A DNA stretch of 64,000 bases from Desulfocarbo indianensis (GCA_001184205.1 LBMP01000003.1:1-64000), one strand, 5' to 3'; shown: positions 44,166 through 52,963, counted from the stretch's first letter. Program-made: numbers and translations. Notes: generated by a model from the letters alone, not told the origin.

Positions 44166-44876
44166 TCAAATTGCGTCGCGGCCTTTTGCGGCCAGAAATT
44201 CGGCCAAGCGTCTCAGGCCCAATTCGCTCTTGATATCCATTATGCGCCCCTCACGGCACCAGGCCAAGGCCTCCGGCAGGGGAACGAAAGCCATTTCTCC
44301 GCCTTGCTCCATGGGGTGCCCGTCGCCCGGCGGCGGCTGGGCCGCCTCGGGGTCCACCTGGGCGGCCAGGTAGTGCAGCTTTTCATTGCAAAAGGCGGGC
44401 GTGGCAAAGGCCGGCAGACCCAAGGGGCTCAGATCGTCGTCAGCCACGGGCAAGCCGGCTTCCTCCCAGGCCTCCAGCCGGGCCCGGCCTTTCAGGCCGA
44501 CGCCTCCGGGCTCCAAATCGCCGGGCTCCACGCCGCCGGCGGGCAGCTCCCAGGTAATCCCGCTGAGCGCGCCGCCATCGATTTTTTTCAGCGAATCGTT
44601 TTGGGCGCGCAAAGTCAGGGAGGGCCGCACCCCGCGGCGCAATACCACCAGGGGTTCTTGGCCAACGGGCAGGGCGTAGAGCACCACCACCACCGCGTCA
44701 TGAAAAGGCGGATGCACCGACTCCACCCAATACCAGGGACTGGAGCCGCCTTCCTGGAAGACGTTGCGAACCTTATGCCTCTTGAGGGTGAGAAAACCGC
44801 CCCAGCTCAGGGTGTCGGGCGCGTCGTTTCCTGTTTCCAGATGGCTCAGTTTGGGCGGCGGTGTTTTAGCTGGCAA
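44166..44876 (-). CDS. NUDIX hydrolase
   Basis: 236 residues. The Nudix box begins at GGVEPGD, with a short insertion before LEAWEEAGL, so the first Arg of the canonical REUXEEXGU is Leu while the metal-binding glutamates remain. It probably hydrolyses a nucleoside diphosphate linked to another moiety; ADP-ribose is common for proteins of this size. Upstream of the small secreted protein on the minus strand. Confidence 0.78.
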   Translation of the reverse strand: MPAKTPPPKLSHLETGNDAPDTLSWGGFLTLKRHKVRNVFQEGGSSPWYWVESVHPPFHDAVVVVLYALPVGQEPLVVLRRGVRPSLTLRAQNDSLKKIDGGALSGITWELPAGGVEPGDLEPGGVGLKGRARLEAWEEAGLPVADDDLSPLGLPAFATPAFCNEKLHYLAAQVDPEAAQPPPGDGHPMEQGGEMAFVPLPEALAWCREGRIMDIKSELGLRRLAEFLAAKGRDAI

Positions 44877-44959
44877 TGTATCGGCTCCCTTGGTCGCGGT
44901 TTTGGCCCAATGTTAAACCCAGCCAAAACATTAAACAAGGCGCTCATCAGGGGGATGAT

Positions 44960-45010
44960 TAAAAAAAGCCCGCTTATCCGGCCGGCCAGGGCCGAACGGA
45001 TAAGCGGGCC
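44960..45010 (-). terminator. Terminator of the secreted 160-aa protein gene
   Basis: Perfect 13-bp stem (44968-44980 with 44997-45009), then TTTTTTT on the minus strand. Confidence 0.92.
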
Positions 45011-45034
45011 TAGACTGAATACTAATTGCCCAGG

Positions 45035-45517
45035 TTACTTGTTGGCGCCAGTCTTAACGCAAGGGACGGTGGTTGCCTCGCCCTTGGTGGTTTGCCACTT
45101 GTCGCCGCCGGCCTTTTTGTATTCGATCTCGTAGGGGCCCTTCTTCTGGCCGGCGGGCAGCTTCACCATGACCTTGGCCTCATACTTGGCATTGTCGGTG
45201 CCGCCGCCCATGCCCATGAGCTGCATGGTGCCGGGCTTGGTGTCGTAAGTGCCCTTAACATCAAAGGTGATGACCAAGGGCGGGTTCATGCTGGCATTGG
45301 ATAGCACCATTTTGCCGGTCACGTTGGCCACCGCGCCCGGTGTGGGATGGGCCACCAGAAGGTCCAATCTGACCACTGGCGCGCCCGGCATGCCGGCGCC
45401 GCCCTCCAGGCACAGCCTATAGGCGTCGGCGCCTTCTTTGGCGGAAGCCAAGCCAGCAAAGCTCAAACCCAGGCACAAGGCCAAGGCCAAGATCAGGGAA
45501 AACCGCAGCTTCTTCAT
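45035..45517 (-). CDS. Secreted protein of unknown function, 160 aa
   Basis: Signal peptide MKKLRFSLILALALCLGLSF (about 1-26, ASA cleavage). Mature beta-rich domain with Gly/Met-rich GGGTDN loop and Lys-rich tail (KKGPYEIEYKKAGGDKW), one conserved-looking Cys near each end (LCLEGG, VPCVKTG) that could form a disulfide. Monocistronic, with a strong terminator. I do not recognise the family. Confidence 0.7.
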   Translation of the reverse strand: MKKLRFSLILALALCLGLSFAGLASAKEGADAYRLCLEGGAGMPGAPVVRLDLLVAHPTPGAVANVTGKMVLSNASMNPPLVITFDVKGTYDTKPGTMQLMGMGGGTDNAKYEAKVMVKLPAGQKKGPYEIEYKKAGGDKWQTTKGEATTVPCVKTGANK

Positions 45518-45694
45518 ATTAATCGCTCCTTTGCATAAGAATAAAATTTGGCCCCGATGCGGGAGCGATAGGCAACCGACTGGATATCCCCCCAGATGTC
45601 ACCGCTCCCCCCAGGGCGCTGACCCGTCCGGCTCTCGCCGGCATAGCTTCATACAGTATAGAACCAGGCCTGGCTAATTGCATAAAGGTTTGTT

Positions 45695-45732
45695 TAAAAA
45701 AAGCGGGCCACGTCGCCAAGACGCAGCCCGCA
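45695..45732 (-). terminator. Terminator of the outer-membrane protein gene
   Basis: GCGGGC/GCCCGC stem with an internal mismatch region (45703-45731), followed on the minus strand by TTTTTTT. Confidence 0.85.
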
Positions 45733-45753
45733 CCAGCGCGGTTGAGGGATTGA

Positions 45754-46641
45754 TTAAAATCTGGCCGTCAAGGTCAACATGCCTCCCCAAGCTGATTCCT
45801 GGTCATAATCCTCGCTATGATCGCCATCCTTGTCATAAGTTGTCATGGTGTACCCCAAAGACCTTAGCAGGCCGCCGCTGATGGTCAGGTTCTCAACCGG
45901 CGTGACCTCCAGCAGCAGGCCCGTTATAACGCCGTGTTTTTCCAGGAAACCTTCTTTTCTCACCTCGCTGTTGTCGGCCAGGCGGTACATGTCTTGCTCA
46001 TAGCTGGCCAGCAGGCGCAGGGCCACGCAGCGGTTGAACCCGTAGCGCGCCTGCAAGTCAGGCACTCCCAGGTTTAAGCTGAGGCCCTCGGGCTCATTCC
46101 ATCTATAGTCAAGGCTCAGAACCGGCACCAAGACAACGCGTTTTTCGTATATATAACCGTGACCGCCCAAGCGCAGCCTCAGGTCGGGGCCTAATAAACC
46201 ATAGCCGGCCCAGGCCTTGATCTTGCCGCCGTAACCGCCAAAGTCCTCTTCAAAGGCGCTGAAAACCGCACCATCCAGTTCATAGGTCCATTTTTCACCG
46301 GAGCCGCCCGACCAGTTGGCGCCTAAAGCCAGGGTTTGCAGGCTTTCCCAAGGCTTGTCGCGGCCGTTGCCAAAGGGAAGCTTGGCGATGTCCGCGTCGT
46401 CCCAGCTGAAATCCTGGCGGTCGTAGTTGAAGTATATAAACGAATACTTGGCCTTGAAGCCCGAGCGGGTGAGATCGTATTGCGCCTTGCCCTTTTCAAA
46501 CTCTGCATCCAAGAGGTGGTAACCATAGGCTTCCAGCTCAAGCCCCTTGGCCTGGGCAGGCTGCGCGGCCAGCGCCCAGAGCAGGGCTATCATCGCCAAC
46601 CGCAATATCCGGCGCCATTTTTCTGTTTCCATGGTTTTCAT
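45754..46641 (-). CDS. Outer-membrane beta-barrel protein
   Basis: 295 residues. Basic N-terminus and signal peptide (about 10-31, AQA), then alternating amphipathic strands rich in Tyr/Trp/Leu and ending in an aromatic residue (LTLTARF), the outer-membrane insertion signal. Resembles DUF6268-like or MetA-pathway-style small barrels, but I cannot name a function. AT-rich upstream region; its own terminator follows. Confidence 0.72.
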   Translation of the reverse strand: MKTMETEKWRRILRLAMIALLWALAAQPAQAKGLELEAYGYHLLDAEFEKGKAQYDLTRSGFKAKYSFIYFNYDRQDFSWDDADIAKLPFGNGRDKPWESLQTLALGANWSGGSGEKWTYELDGAVFSAFEEDFGGYGGKIKAWAGYGLLGPDLRLRLGGHGYIYEKRVVLVPVLSLDYRWNEPEGLSLNLGVPDLQARYGFNRCVALRLLASYEQDMYRLADNSEVRKEGFLEKHGVITGLLLEVTPVENLTISGGLLRSLGYTMTTYDKDGDHSEDYDQESAWGGMLTLTARF

Positions 46642-46991
46642 TACCCAATCTCCTTGAATCCAAACTAGTTAACGGAAAAGGCCTCCCTGGGGCGGCAATT
46701 GCCGGGCGGAGCTTAAGCCCTCCAAAACGGCTCCGTCAAGCTTTTCGTTAGCTTTATTTAATAATAAATTAATGTCAAGCAATAAATTATAAGAGTAATA
46801 CAGCAAAAAATGATTGACCGGCCGTAATGAATGTGGTAGCTTCAAGCACAGAAACTAGACGGAGGATTCCGGTGCGGCGATCAGGCGATGTTTTTAATAC
46901 AGCACCATGCCGTCCGGGATCGGCCGGCCTCGGGGCTGTTTACGACGAATGGCTGGGAAGGGGCACATTCTTACTTTGGGAGTTGAAACAA
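46642..46991. other. Divergent intergenic interval
   Basis: Promoter region for the barrel gene (minus) and the DUF2975 operon (plus). It includes an AT-rich 100-base core at about 46740-46830. An in-frame extension of the DUF2975 gene to 46827 is open but looks non-coding. No RNA gene seen. Confidence 0.4.
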
Positions 46992-47510
46992 ATGGATATA
47001 CAAGATGGCTTGACAATCAGCAGCTGCAAGCTGCGCGCGGTTTACATGGGGTTGCTGGTCATGTCGCCCATCCTGCTGGGCATTTATTGGGTGATGGTGG
47101 GGCTGGGTAATGCCGAGTTGGCGAGCCATCTGCCAGTGACCTTGGACGCCGAGACGCCAACCATTTCCTTGGTGGCGGGATATTTCATCAGCCTGATACC
47201 AACCGGCGTGCTCATGTACGCGCTTTATCAGCTTTACAAGCTTTTCACCCTGTACGGCAAAGGAGTGCTTCTCGATCTGCAAAATGTGGCGTGTTATAAA
47301 AGCCTGGGCAAGGCTATTCTTTATTATGAGCTGGCCGCTTTTTTAAGCGAGGTGGCGCTGGGCATTATCCTCACTTTGCATAGGGGAGAGGGCAACCGTT
47401 TGTTGGTCATAAACTTGAGCGGCAGTGACTTGTTCATCATCGTCACGGGCGTAACCATGCTCTCCCTTGCCAAGGTGATGGAAACCGCCCGGCAAATGGT
47501 CAAGGCCTGA
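46992..47510 (+). CDS. DUF2975 membrane protein, copy 1
   Basis: 172 residues with four membrane helices (about 19-36, 55-80, 102-124, 135-155) and the DUF2975 pattern SLIPTGVLMYALYQLYKLF and NVACYKSLGKAILYYELA. DUF2975 proteins are paired with small HTH regulators, as here (48324). Start ATG 46992 with GGGAG nine bases upstream. A close paralogue follows after 70 bases. Confidence 0.82.
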   Translation: MDIQDGLTISSCKLRAVYMGLLVMSPILLGIYWVMVGLGNAELASHLPVTLDAETPTISLVAGYFISLIPTGVLMYALYQLYKLFTLYGKGVLLDLQNVACYKSLGKAILYYELAAFLSEVALGIILTLHRGEGNRLLVINLSGSDLFIIVTGVTMLSLAKVMETARQMVKA

Positions 47511-47580
47511 GCAAGACCGCGGGGAAGCCCAAACGCCCGGGCGTGGGACATTGTTCCGGAAATTGAAAAAGGACATCGGC

Positions 47581-48114
47581 ATGGAAGCTCTGGAACGAGT
47601 GCAAAGGAACAGCCGGCGGTTGCGGCTGGTGTTCGCTGTTTTGTTGGCGTTGTCGCCTATCTTGACCGCCTTGTTTTGGGCATTGGTGGGGTCCGGCAAC
47701 CAGGTTTTGAGCCGCGACTTGCCAGTGGCGGTGGACCCGGACATCCCGCTCGCATCTCTGGTGACGGGATTTTTGGTGAGCCTGATCCCCACCGGCGTGG
47801 TCATGTACGCGCTTTATCAGCTATATAAATTGTTCGGCCTGTATTGCGGCGGCAAGGTGTTCGCCAAGGAAAACGTGGCCTGTTACCGGTCCCTGGGCTG
47901 GGCCATCATCTACTATGCGTTGGCTGATTTTATGGGCGACATCCTTTTGGGCATCGTGCTCACCTTCCATCGCGGCCAAGGCAAACGCCTTTTGGTGGTG
48001 GGGCTCAGCAGCACGGAGGTATTCGTACTCTTGGCCGGCATCTGCGTCCTCACCATCGCCTGGGTGATGGATGAGGCGCGCAAGCTGAAAGAGGAGCAAG
48101 AGCTTTTCGTGTAA
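47581..48114 (+). CDS. DUF2975 membrane protein, copy 2
   Basis: 177 residues, clearly homologous along its length to the preceding gene (shared SLIPTGV.MYALYQLYKLF, NVACY.SLG.AI.YY and LT.HRG.G.RLLV), so the two arose by tandem duplication. ATG 47581 with AAAGGA about seven bases upstream is preferred to the TTG at 47551. Followed by the HTH gene in the same direction. Confidence 0.82.
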   Translation: MEALERVQRNSRRLRLVFAVLLALSPILTALFWALVGSGNQVLSRDLPVAVDPDIPLASLVTGFLVSLIPTGVVMYALYQLYKLFGLYCGGKVFAKENVACYRSLGWAIIYYALADFMGDILLGIVLTFHRGQGKRLLVVGLSSTEVFVLLAGICVLTIAWVMDEARKLKEEQELFV

Positions 48115-48323
48115 GGAATAACCCGGCTTGCTTTCGCGGCTCGGCTCGGCCGATAATCGCCTGGGGAGCGGGCCGGGTTCCCTGGAAACGCCTCCCTGAG
48201 AGCCGATTGGCGGTTCAACCGGGGCGCGTTGCCAAGAAAAACTTGGGGCATGGGCCGGGGGCTTGTTAACACCCCACAGACAAAATGACGGAGGAGCGTG
48301 GACTCTCCACTTAGCCTAAGACA

Positions 48324-48539
48324 ATGCCGATTATCATTAACTTAGACGTAATGCTCGCGGTCCGCAAGGTCAAGTCCAAGGACTTGGCGGCCGCCATTGG
48401 CCTGACCGAGCAGAATTTGTCCCTGATAAAGACCGGCAAGGTAAAGGGATTCCGCCTGGCCACCCTGGAAGCCATCTGCAAGCATTTGCAGTGTCAGCCC
48501 GGCGACATACTTGAGTATAGAGAAGACGAGGAATCCTGA
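48324..48539 (+). CDS. Small XRE-type HTH regulator paired with DUF2975
   Basis: 71 residues, one Cro/C1-type helix-turn-helix (KSKDLAAAIGLTEQNLSLIKTGKVKGFRLATLEAICKHLQCQPGDILEY), the YozG-like type encoded next to DUF2975 proteins. The pair probably forms a membrane-linked regulatory switch with unknown signal. The GTG-poor leader has no good Shine-Dalgarno; ATG 48324 is the only sensible start. Confidence 0.88.
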   Translation: MPIIINLDVMLAVRKVKSKDLAAAIGLTEQNLSLIKTGKVKGFRLATLEAICKHLQCQPGDILEYREDEES

Positions 48540-48893
48540 AACAGGGGGAGGGCGGTCGGAAGGGCGGTCCCTGTAGGAAAAGTCGATAAACTATATAATA
48601 GGATTAAATCCGAATCGCCCGGATATGGCGTTGCTTGCCCAAAAACAACACGGGTATAGCGCTGTGGGAGCCATCATCTGGCGCTCGGAATCCATCCAGG
48701 GCTCGCCTGTCTATGTGGTTGAAATAAAGGAGACTCTATTAAACAGCCCCCGGGCCTTGAGCCCCGAAGCCAGAGGCGAATCAGATTGACGAACCTGGGC
48801 CTGGGCTGACACGCGCGGCCCGGCCCAGGCCTCCCAGCGCCCGGCCAACCCAAAACCACCCCCAAATAAATAAGTATTAACGGAAGATTAGCT
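48540..48893. other. Interval without a convincing gene
   Basis: About 350 bases. TATAAT (48592-48597) in an AT-rich patch could be a -10 element; a 54-codon frame from 48625 follows it but has no ribosome site or recognisable sequence. The right half is GC-rich with partial hairpins. Confidence 0.4.
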
Positions 48894-49610
48894 TCAGGCC
48901 TTGATATCCAAAACCGTGCCTAGCATTTCATCGTAGGTCTGCACCGACTTGGTGTTGGCCTCAAAGGTCCTTTGGTCGATTATCAGATCGACCATGGATT
49001 TGACCAGGTCCGTGCCCGAGGCCTGCAAAGCGCCCGAAACGATCTGGCCATGGCCCTGGGCGCCGGGCGCGGCGTAGACCGCGGGGCCCGAGGCCTGGGT
49101 GGCGCGGAAGGCGTTGCCGCCCACCGCCTCCAATCCGCCCGGATTGCCGAACACGGCCGTCTCGATCTGGCCCTCGGCCAGCACCGCGCCGTCTTCCGCC
49201 AAAGCCTGCACCTGGCCCTGGGGCGTGATGTGCAGCGAGGCGGCGTCGGCCGGCACATTGACGGCGGGCAGAACCGCCCGTCCCTGGGGGTCGACCAGTT
49301 GGCCTTCCGCGTTCAGGGAAAAGTTGCCCGCGCGGGTGTACAGGCGGCCGCCTTGGCCGTCATCCAGGGCGAAGAAGCCGCCGCCGTCCAAGGCCAGATC
49401 CAAGGGGCGCTCAGCCGGGACCACGGGGCCGGAGGGAAGGGGAGAGGTGCCGGTGACCGCGACGCCGCCCCCGGCCAACTCGGCTTGTTCAACCCTTGAG
49501 GGGACGAAGCCCGGCGTCGACGCGTTGGCCAGGTTGTGCGAGGTCTGGCTTACGCGTTTTTCCGTGACCCTTAGAGCGGAGACCGCCGCATGTATGCCGT
49601 CCAAGGCCAT
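48894..49610 (-). CDS. Flagellar basal-body rod protein of the FlgF/FlgG type
   Basis: 238 residues with the N-terminal rod signature SALRVTEKRVSQTSHNLANASTPGF and the C-terminal helix QASGTDLVKSMVDLIIDQRTFEANTKSVQTYDEMLGTVLDIK, which pack into the axial coiled coil. The central domain includes LDLALDGGGFFAL and TRAGNFSLN. It is a short relative of FlgF/FlgG. No other axial flagellar gene is adjacent, so it stands apart from the main flagellar operon. Confidence 0.88.
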   Translation of the reverse strand: MALDGIHAAVSALRVTEKRVSQTSHNLANASTPGFVPSRVEQAELAGGGVAVTGTSPLPSGPVVPAERPLDLALDGGGFFALDDGQGGRLYTRAGNFSLNAEGQLVDPQGRAVLPAVNVPADAASLHITPQGQVQALAEDGAVLAEGQIETAVFGNPGGLEAVGGNAFRATQASGPAVYAAPGAQGHGQIVSGALQASGTDLVKSMVDLIIDQRTFEANTKSVQTYDEMLGTVLDIKA

Positions 49611-49742
49611 GTATGGCCGTCCTCATCTCCTTGGAGATTTCACATCATAAACATTATAAACCCAAACAACCCTGGTTTAATACCCTAACCTTGTTTGTTC
49701 GCTGTTGCCTCTCTCAGCTCTCATAATCGGCCAGGGCCAAGT

Positions 49743-50069
49743 TTAAGCGTCCATGAGAGGCGCCAGCAGGGAGAGAATGACCCTTCTGTCCAAACCCGAG
49801 TGAATTTCGCCTAGCTGTTCGCCCTTTACGCGCGGGAGATCGCGTTGTAAGTCACGCAGGGCTGCCTCTGCCACCAGGGCGGTGGGAACATCGGTGGTAA
49901 CGGCTCGCCGGTTCTCGGTTGAGACCAGGCTCACCACATCGCCCCCCCCGGTTATCGGCGACTTGGGTTGGGAATCGAGCTTCTCCCCCTGGCTCCTGCC
50001 GGTGGCGGCGGGCCGCTTGTTGGCGGCATTGTTCACCACCAATCGCATATATGGGGGAAAACCTACCAT
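49743..50069 (-). CDS. Hypothetical protein upstream of the flagellar rod gene
   Basis: 108 residues, polar first half (Lys/Asn/Ser/Gly, likely flexible: NKRPAATGRSQGEKL) and helical second half (ALVAEAALRDLQRDL, DRRVILSLLAPLMDA). AAGGGA lies seven bases before ATG 50069. The same strand and a 132-base gap suggest co-expression with the rod gene. Possibly a flagellar chaperone or regulator, but no motif supports a name. Confidence 0.55.
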   Translation of the reverse strand: MVGFPPYMRLVVNNAANKRPAATGRSQGEKLDSQPKSPITGGGDVVSLVSTENRRAVTTDVPTALVAEAALRDLQRDLPRVKGEQLGEIHSGLDRRVILSLLAPLMDA

Positions 50070-50084
50070 CTTCTAGTCCCTTAT

Positions 50085-50120
50085 GTGGTATTCGCTGTTT
50101 GAGTGGTATTCGCTGTTTGA
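50085..50120. repeat. 18-bp perfect tandem duplication
   Basis: GTGGTATTCGCTGTTTGA occurs twice in direct succession just upstream of the small gene at 50069. Confidence 0.9.
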
Positions 50121-50403
50121 GATGATGCCACATCCGATGGTGCGACAGACTCAATTTCAGCAGGGGCAGGCTTGATCGAGCGTCATAGATAAGTAGTTGC
50201 ACGCAATCGTCCTGATTATCTAATCGGCAACCAGGCCATTAAACTTTAATTTTTTTGTCACCACTGATGCCTGAAATTAAAGTTATACATTCGCTAAATT
50301 AGTTATTCATTGATATATAAGGATAATAAAAGAAGAACTTTATTGCCGAAATGTGGTTTCCCAAACCGTGGACACCAGATGTGGCACAGCCAACCCGGAA
50401 ATT

Positions 50404-50431
50404 ACTTCGCATAAGGTATAATTCGGAAACG
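50404..50431 (+). other. Left junction Xer site (attL), divergent XerD arm
   Basis: XerC arm ACTTCGCATAA (50404-50414) and centre GGTATA (50415-50420) are identical to the dif at the right end, but the XerD half reads ATTCGGAAACG (50421-50431), a poor XerD site. Identity with the right end extends 7 bases outside the XerC arm. Confidence 0.8.
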
Positions 50432-50639
50432 GAATTTCCTGTTTTGGTGTTCTTTGGGATGAACGAAAATAGGCGCTTTGGATGAACTTTTTGCTGGAAG
50501 ATTGGTGCCGGTTTTTAGACAGTGACGGGGTGAAAATCCCCGCCCTGCCCTGCTGGGGCGGGGAGGAAAAAGGCTGGTTATGTCCATGGCGGTTATATTT
50601 CATGCACAAGGCGCACTCCATGACGCCCGCTCCAAGATA

Positions 50640-51821
50640 TTAAAGCCCGTCCGCCTGGTCAAGGCTTTTGTTGCCGGCTTCACGCCTGGCGTTCAGCCAT
50701 GCGTCACGCTTGGCCCTGGCGTGCCTGATGTCGTTGGTCACGGTCCGGAATTCTTCCCCCTCGAACGCAAAGGCGTAAGTGAACCAGCGGCCCGCCAGGG
50801 GCTCCACCGACTCGCCCGGCTCAAGCTCCCTTGGTGGCGCTTCGGCGTGGCCTGGCTTGCCCAGGACCTCTCTGAGCTCTGCCATGCTGGCCGCAGCCAC
50901 GTCCGCCAGGCGGGAGCTTATGAAGCTGGCGGGCGGGGCCAGGGCGCGGGAAACCTGGTCGGCCAGCTCGCCGGGGCTTCCTTCCTCGGGCGGGGCTATA
51001 CGGCTGTGTAGGTTGCGCCAGTAATGGTAGCTGCTTTCAGCCAGGCTCTTTCTCAGCGCCCGCCTGCCCAGGGTCTTTTCCGCCACAATCCAGCCCAGCA
51101 CGCCCAGGGCTTGGGCAGGCTTCAAACTGCCGTCACTGAGCAAGCGCTCAGCGAATCCTTCAATATCTTGCAGGCCAAGAACTCTTATTCCCAGCAGGTC
51201 CGCCGCCCGTAGCAGAGCAGCCCGGCATATCTCGGGCCCGTGTTCCTCCAGGTCCTGGAGGGTGAGTCCCTCCAAGATGCCGTCAGGAATGGAGGAACGT
51301 TGGCTGTGGCTGTTCTTCATGGTCACCTCCAGGCGGATTAGATGCTCGCCACGGTGGTAAACCTTAACATGCCGGCCTTGGTTCTGGCTCCAGGAAACCA
51401 GCTCGGCCTGGTGGTGGAACTCATGCCGGGCAGGCTCCAGGGCGGCCAGGCTGGCCCGCAGGCGTGGCCACAGGTGGTCGGGGTAAGGCAGGTCAAGCGC
51501 CGCGTCCAGGCGGCTCACGCGGGGTTCTTCCTGGCCCCCTTGCTCCCGCCACACCCCGCGCAGCTTGCCAAGGGCCTGGCGCTGATAGGTCCAGGGCGGC
51601 ATGGCGTTGCCTGGCCCCACCAGGCGGGGCAACTCGGCGCTTATGCTCAGCTTTCCCGGCCCGTTCAGATACTGCATGCGGCAGGGGCCTTCCTTCCAAC
51701 GCAGATGGTCCAGCACAAAGCCGTTGCCCGCCATGGTAAGCGATCTCTTGGCCTCCTGGCCAGCCTTAAAATTGGGCATTGACCCGAGGCCGGTGAGCTT
51801 GATAGTATCAATCCCGAACAA
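50640..51821 (-). CDS. Phage replication initiation protein (gene II/X, CRI-like)
   Basis: 393 residues. The start MFGIDTIKLTG, then VSRLDAALDL (about 102-111), KVYHRG (153-158) and RLEVTMK (163-169) match the order of motifs in rolling-circle replication initiators of filamentous phages and the CRI protein of TLC-phi. It would nick the double-strand origin of a circular form. The C-terminal half is Ala/Glu-rich and helical. TTG start five bases after GGAGG. It is the only replication gene of the element and the strongest evidence for a phage-related origin. Confidence 0.72.
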   Translation of the reverse strand: MFGIDTIKLTGLGSMPNFKAGQEAKRSLTMAGNGFVLDHLRWKEGPCRMQYLNGPGKLSISAELPRLVGPGNAMPPWTYQRQALGKLRGVWREQGGQEEPRVSRLDAALDLPYPDHLWPRLRASLAALEPARHEFHHQAELVSWSQNQGRHVKVYHRGEHLIRLEVTMKNSHSQRSSIPDGILEGLTLQDLEEHGPEICRAALLRAADLLGIRVLGLQDIEGFAERLLSDGSLKPAQALGVLGWIVAEKTLGRRALRKSLAESSYHYWRNLHSRIAPPEEGSPGELADQVSRALAPPASFISSRLADVAAASMAELREVLGKPGHAEAPPRELEPGESVEPLAGRWFTYAFAFEGEEFRTVTNDIRHARAKRDAWLNARREAGNKSLDQADGL

Positions 51822-51905
51822 ACGCGCCTCCGTTTTTGCGCACCTCTCGCGCCCGACTCGTAGGCCGGTTGTTTTGGAGTTTGAACGCCTCCAAGATTTT
51901 GTAGC

Positions 51906-51934
51906 GCCCCGGAGAGTTGGTCCCTCTCCGGGGC
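51906..51934 (-). repeat. Perfect hairpin upstream of the replication gene
   Basis: 11-base arms GCCCCGGAGAG (51906-51916) and CTCTCCGGGGC (51924-51934), 7-base loop, between the two coding genes of the element. No T-run follows on the minus strand, so a replication origin or RNA element is as likely as a terminator. Confidence 0.65.
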
Positions 51935-51941
51935 GTGGCCT

Positions 51942-52292
51942 TTAGATCATGGCCCCCTTCTTTCTGGTGGCCGGGGTGTTGCGCTTCTTGGCCTTGTCTT
52001 CCGGCCACTTATGCCAGTCTTCCCGCCTGGGCGGAAAGCTCACCCTGACACCTGAATGCCTGGCCAGGGCCGCGTTCCGGCACCTGGGAAAAGCCTCGCT
52101 GGGGGCCTCTTTTCCTGGCAAATTGCCCCCCACGGGCTCGGTGCAGGTGCCGAAGTCCATGCAATCATTACAACATTGACGCTCGCCCTTCACACCGCAA
52201 TATCTTGCAGCGCAAACGGGCTCCAGACGGTCTCCATGCTCCGACCAGGGAACTGGCCGGCAATACTTGCAAATTATGGCTTTTTGGTCCAT
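51942..52292 (-). CDS. Cysteine-rich small protein of the element
   Basis: 116 residues. ICKYC (Cys8, Cys11), CAARYC (27, 32) and CCNDC (40, 41, 44) plus C50 suggest one or two zinc sites in the first half; the second half is very basic (PPRREDWHKWPEDKAKKRNTPATRKKGA), which suggests DNA binding. Plausible roles are transcriptional control of the element or ssDNA binding; neither is proven. GAGAGG precedes the ATG. It lies upstream of the Rep gene on the same strand. Confidence 0.62.
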   Translation of the reverse strand: MDQKAIICKYCRPVPWSEHGDRLEPVCAARYCGVKGERQCCNDCMDFGTCTEPVGGNLPGKEAPSEAFPRCRNAALARHSGVRVSFPPRREDWHKWPEDKAKKRNTPATRKKGAMI

Positions 52293-52769
52293 CTTCGAAC
52301 GCCTCTCTCCAACATGTTGATAGGTTTTGCCCGTGTATGACTTTGGGACCTCCCCCCAGCGGGGGAGGGCGAGCGCGGGAAGGGCGCACGCAACCCAGGG
52401 AAGCCATGCGCTTGACCAGGGCGGGGAAGGGGCCGGGCGAAACCTTCACCAGGCCCAGGGCCGCGAACAGGATGCGATCGCACGCTGTCAGGCGAAAATC
52501 TCCGGGCTTTCTGCAAGCTGGCCTACTCACGCAAGCACCTCCAGGCAAAGGGGAAACAACGCGCCCGGCGTGGCCGGCGCTGGCCCCTGGCCGAAGCCCC
52601 GCCAGAGGCCAGCAGTCAAGGCCGGACCCGCAGGGGCCGCCGCAGGGAAGCCTTTACGGCTGGCCTCGCGGGGCGCAGGCTGGGCCGAGCCGCGCAGCCG
52701 GGCAGGCCCGCAAGATGTTGCGGTGGAGGAAAGGGGGGCATGGTCAGCGCCTGCGGCAGGGGCCTTGCA

Positions 52770-52804
52770 GGCAGGCTTACATAAAGGCTTTATGTAAACC
52801 TGCC
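52770..52804. repeat. Palindrome of inverted XerD-arm-like sequences
   Basis: 17-base arms (52770-52786 and 52788-52804) match at 16 positions. The right arm contains TTATGTAAACC (52790-52800), matching 10 of 11 bases of the XerD arm of the dif, and the left arm contains the same motif inverted (52774-52784) with a 5-base spacer. Confidence 0.8.
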
Positions 52805-52925
52805 CCGCTCGCCCTGGGGGTTGGGCCTGGCCTGGCGTGCGCGGGGCCGGCTGCGGCCCGGCGCTGGGCGCGGGGGGCGCGGCCCCCCATGCCGCGCCGG
52901 TCCTGGCCGGCTCGCCCGGCAGCCC

Positions 52926-52963
52926 GTTTTCTTCGCATAAGGCCGGCCTTATGCGAAGAAAAC
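52926..52963. repeat. Perfect 38-bp palindrome of inverted XerC arms
   Basis: Perfect 19+19 inverted repeat. Each half carries TCTTCGCATAA, identical in 10 of 11 positions to the XerC arm of dif, with an 8-base centre GGCCGGCC. It lies 121 bases from the XerD-arm palindrome. Confidence 0.85.

Noticed and set aside
48625-48789. 54-codon frame after a TATAAT
   Set aside because: No ribosome site and no recognisable sequence; could be chance.
50515-50580. Possible FMN riboswitch (GGGGTGAAAATCCCC-like text)
   Set aside because: Only a simple GC hairpin; the conserved six-helix FMN aptamer elements are missing. It may be a weak minus-strand terminator for the Rep gene.
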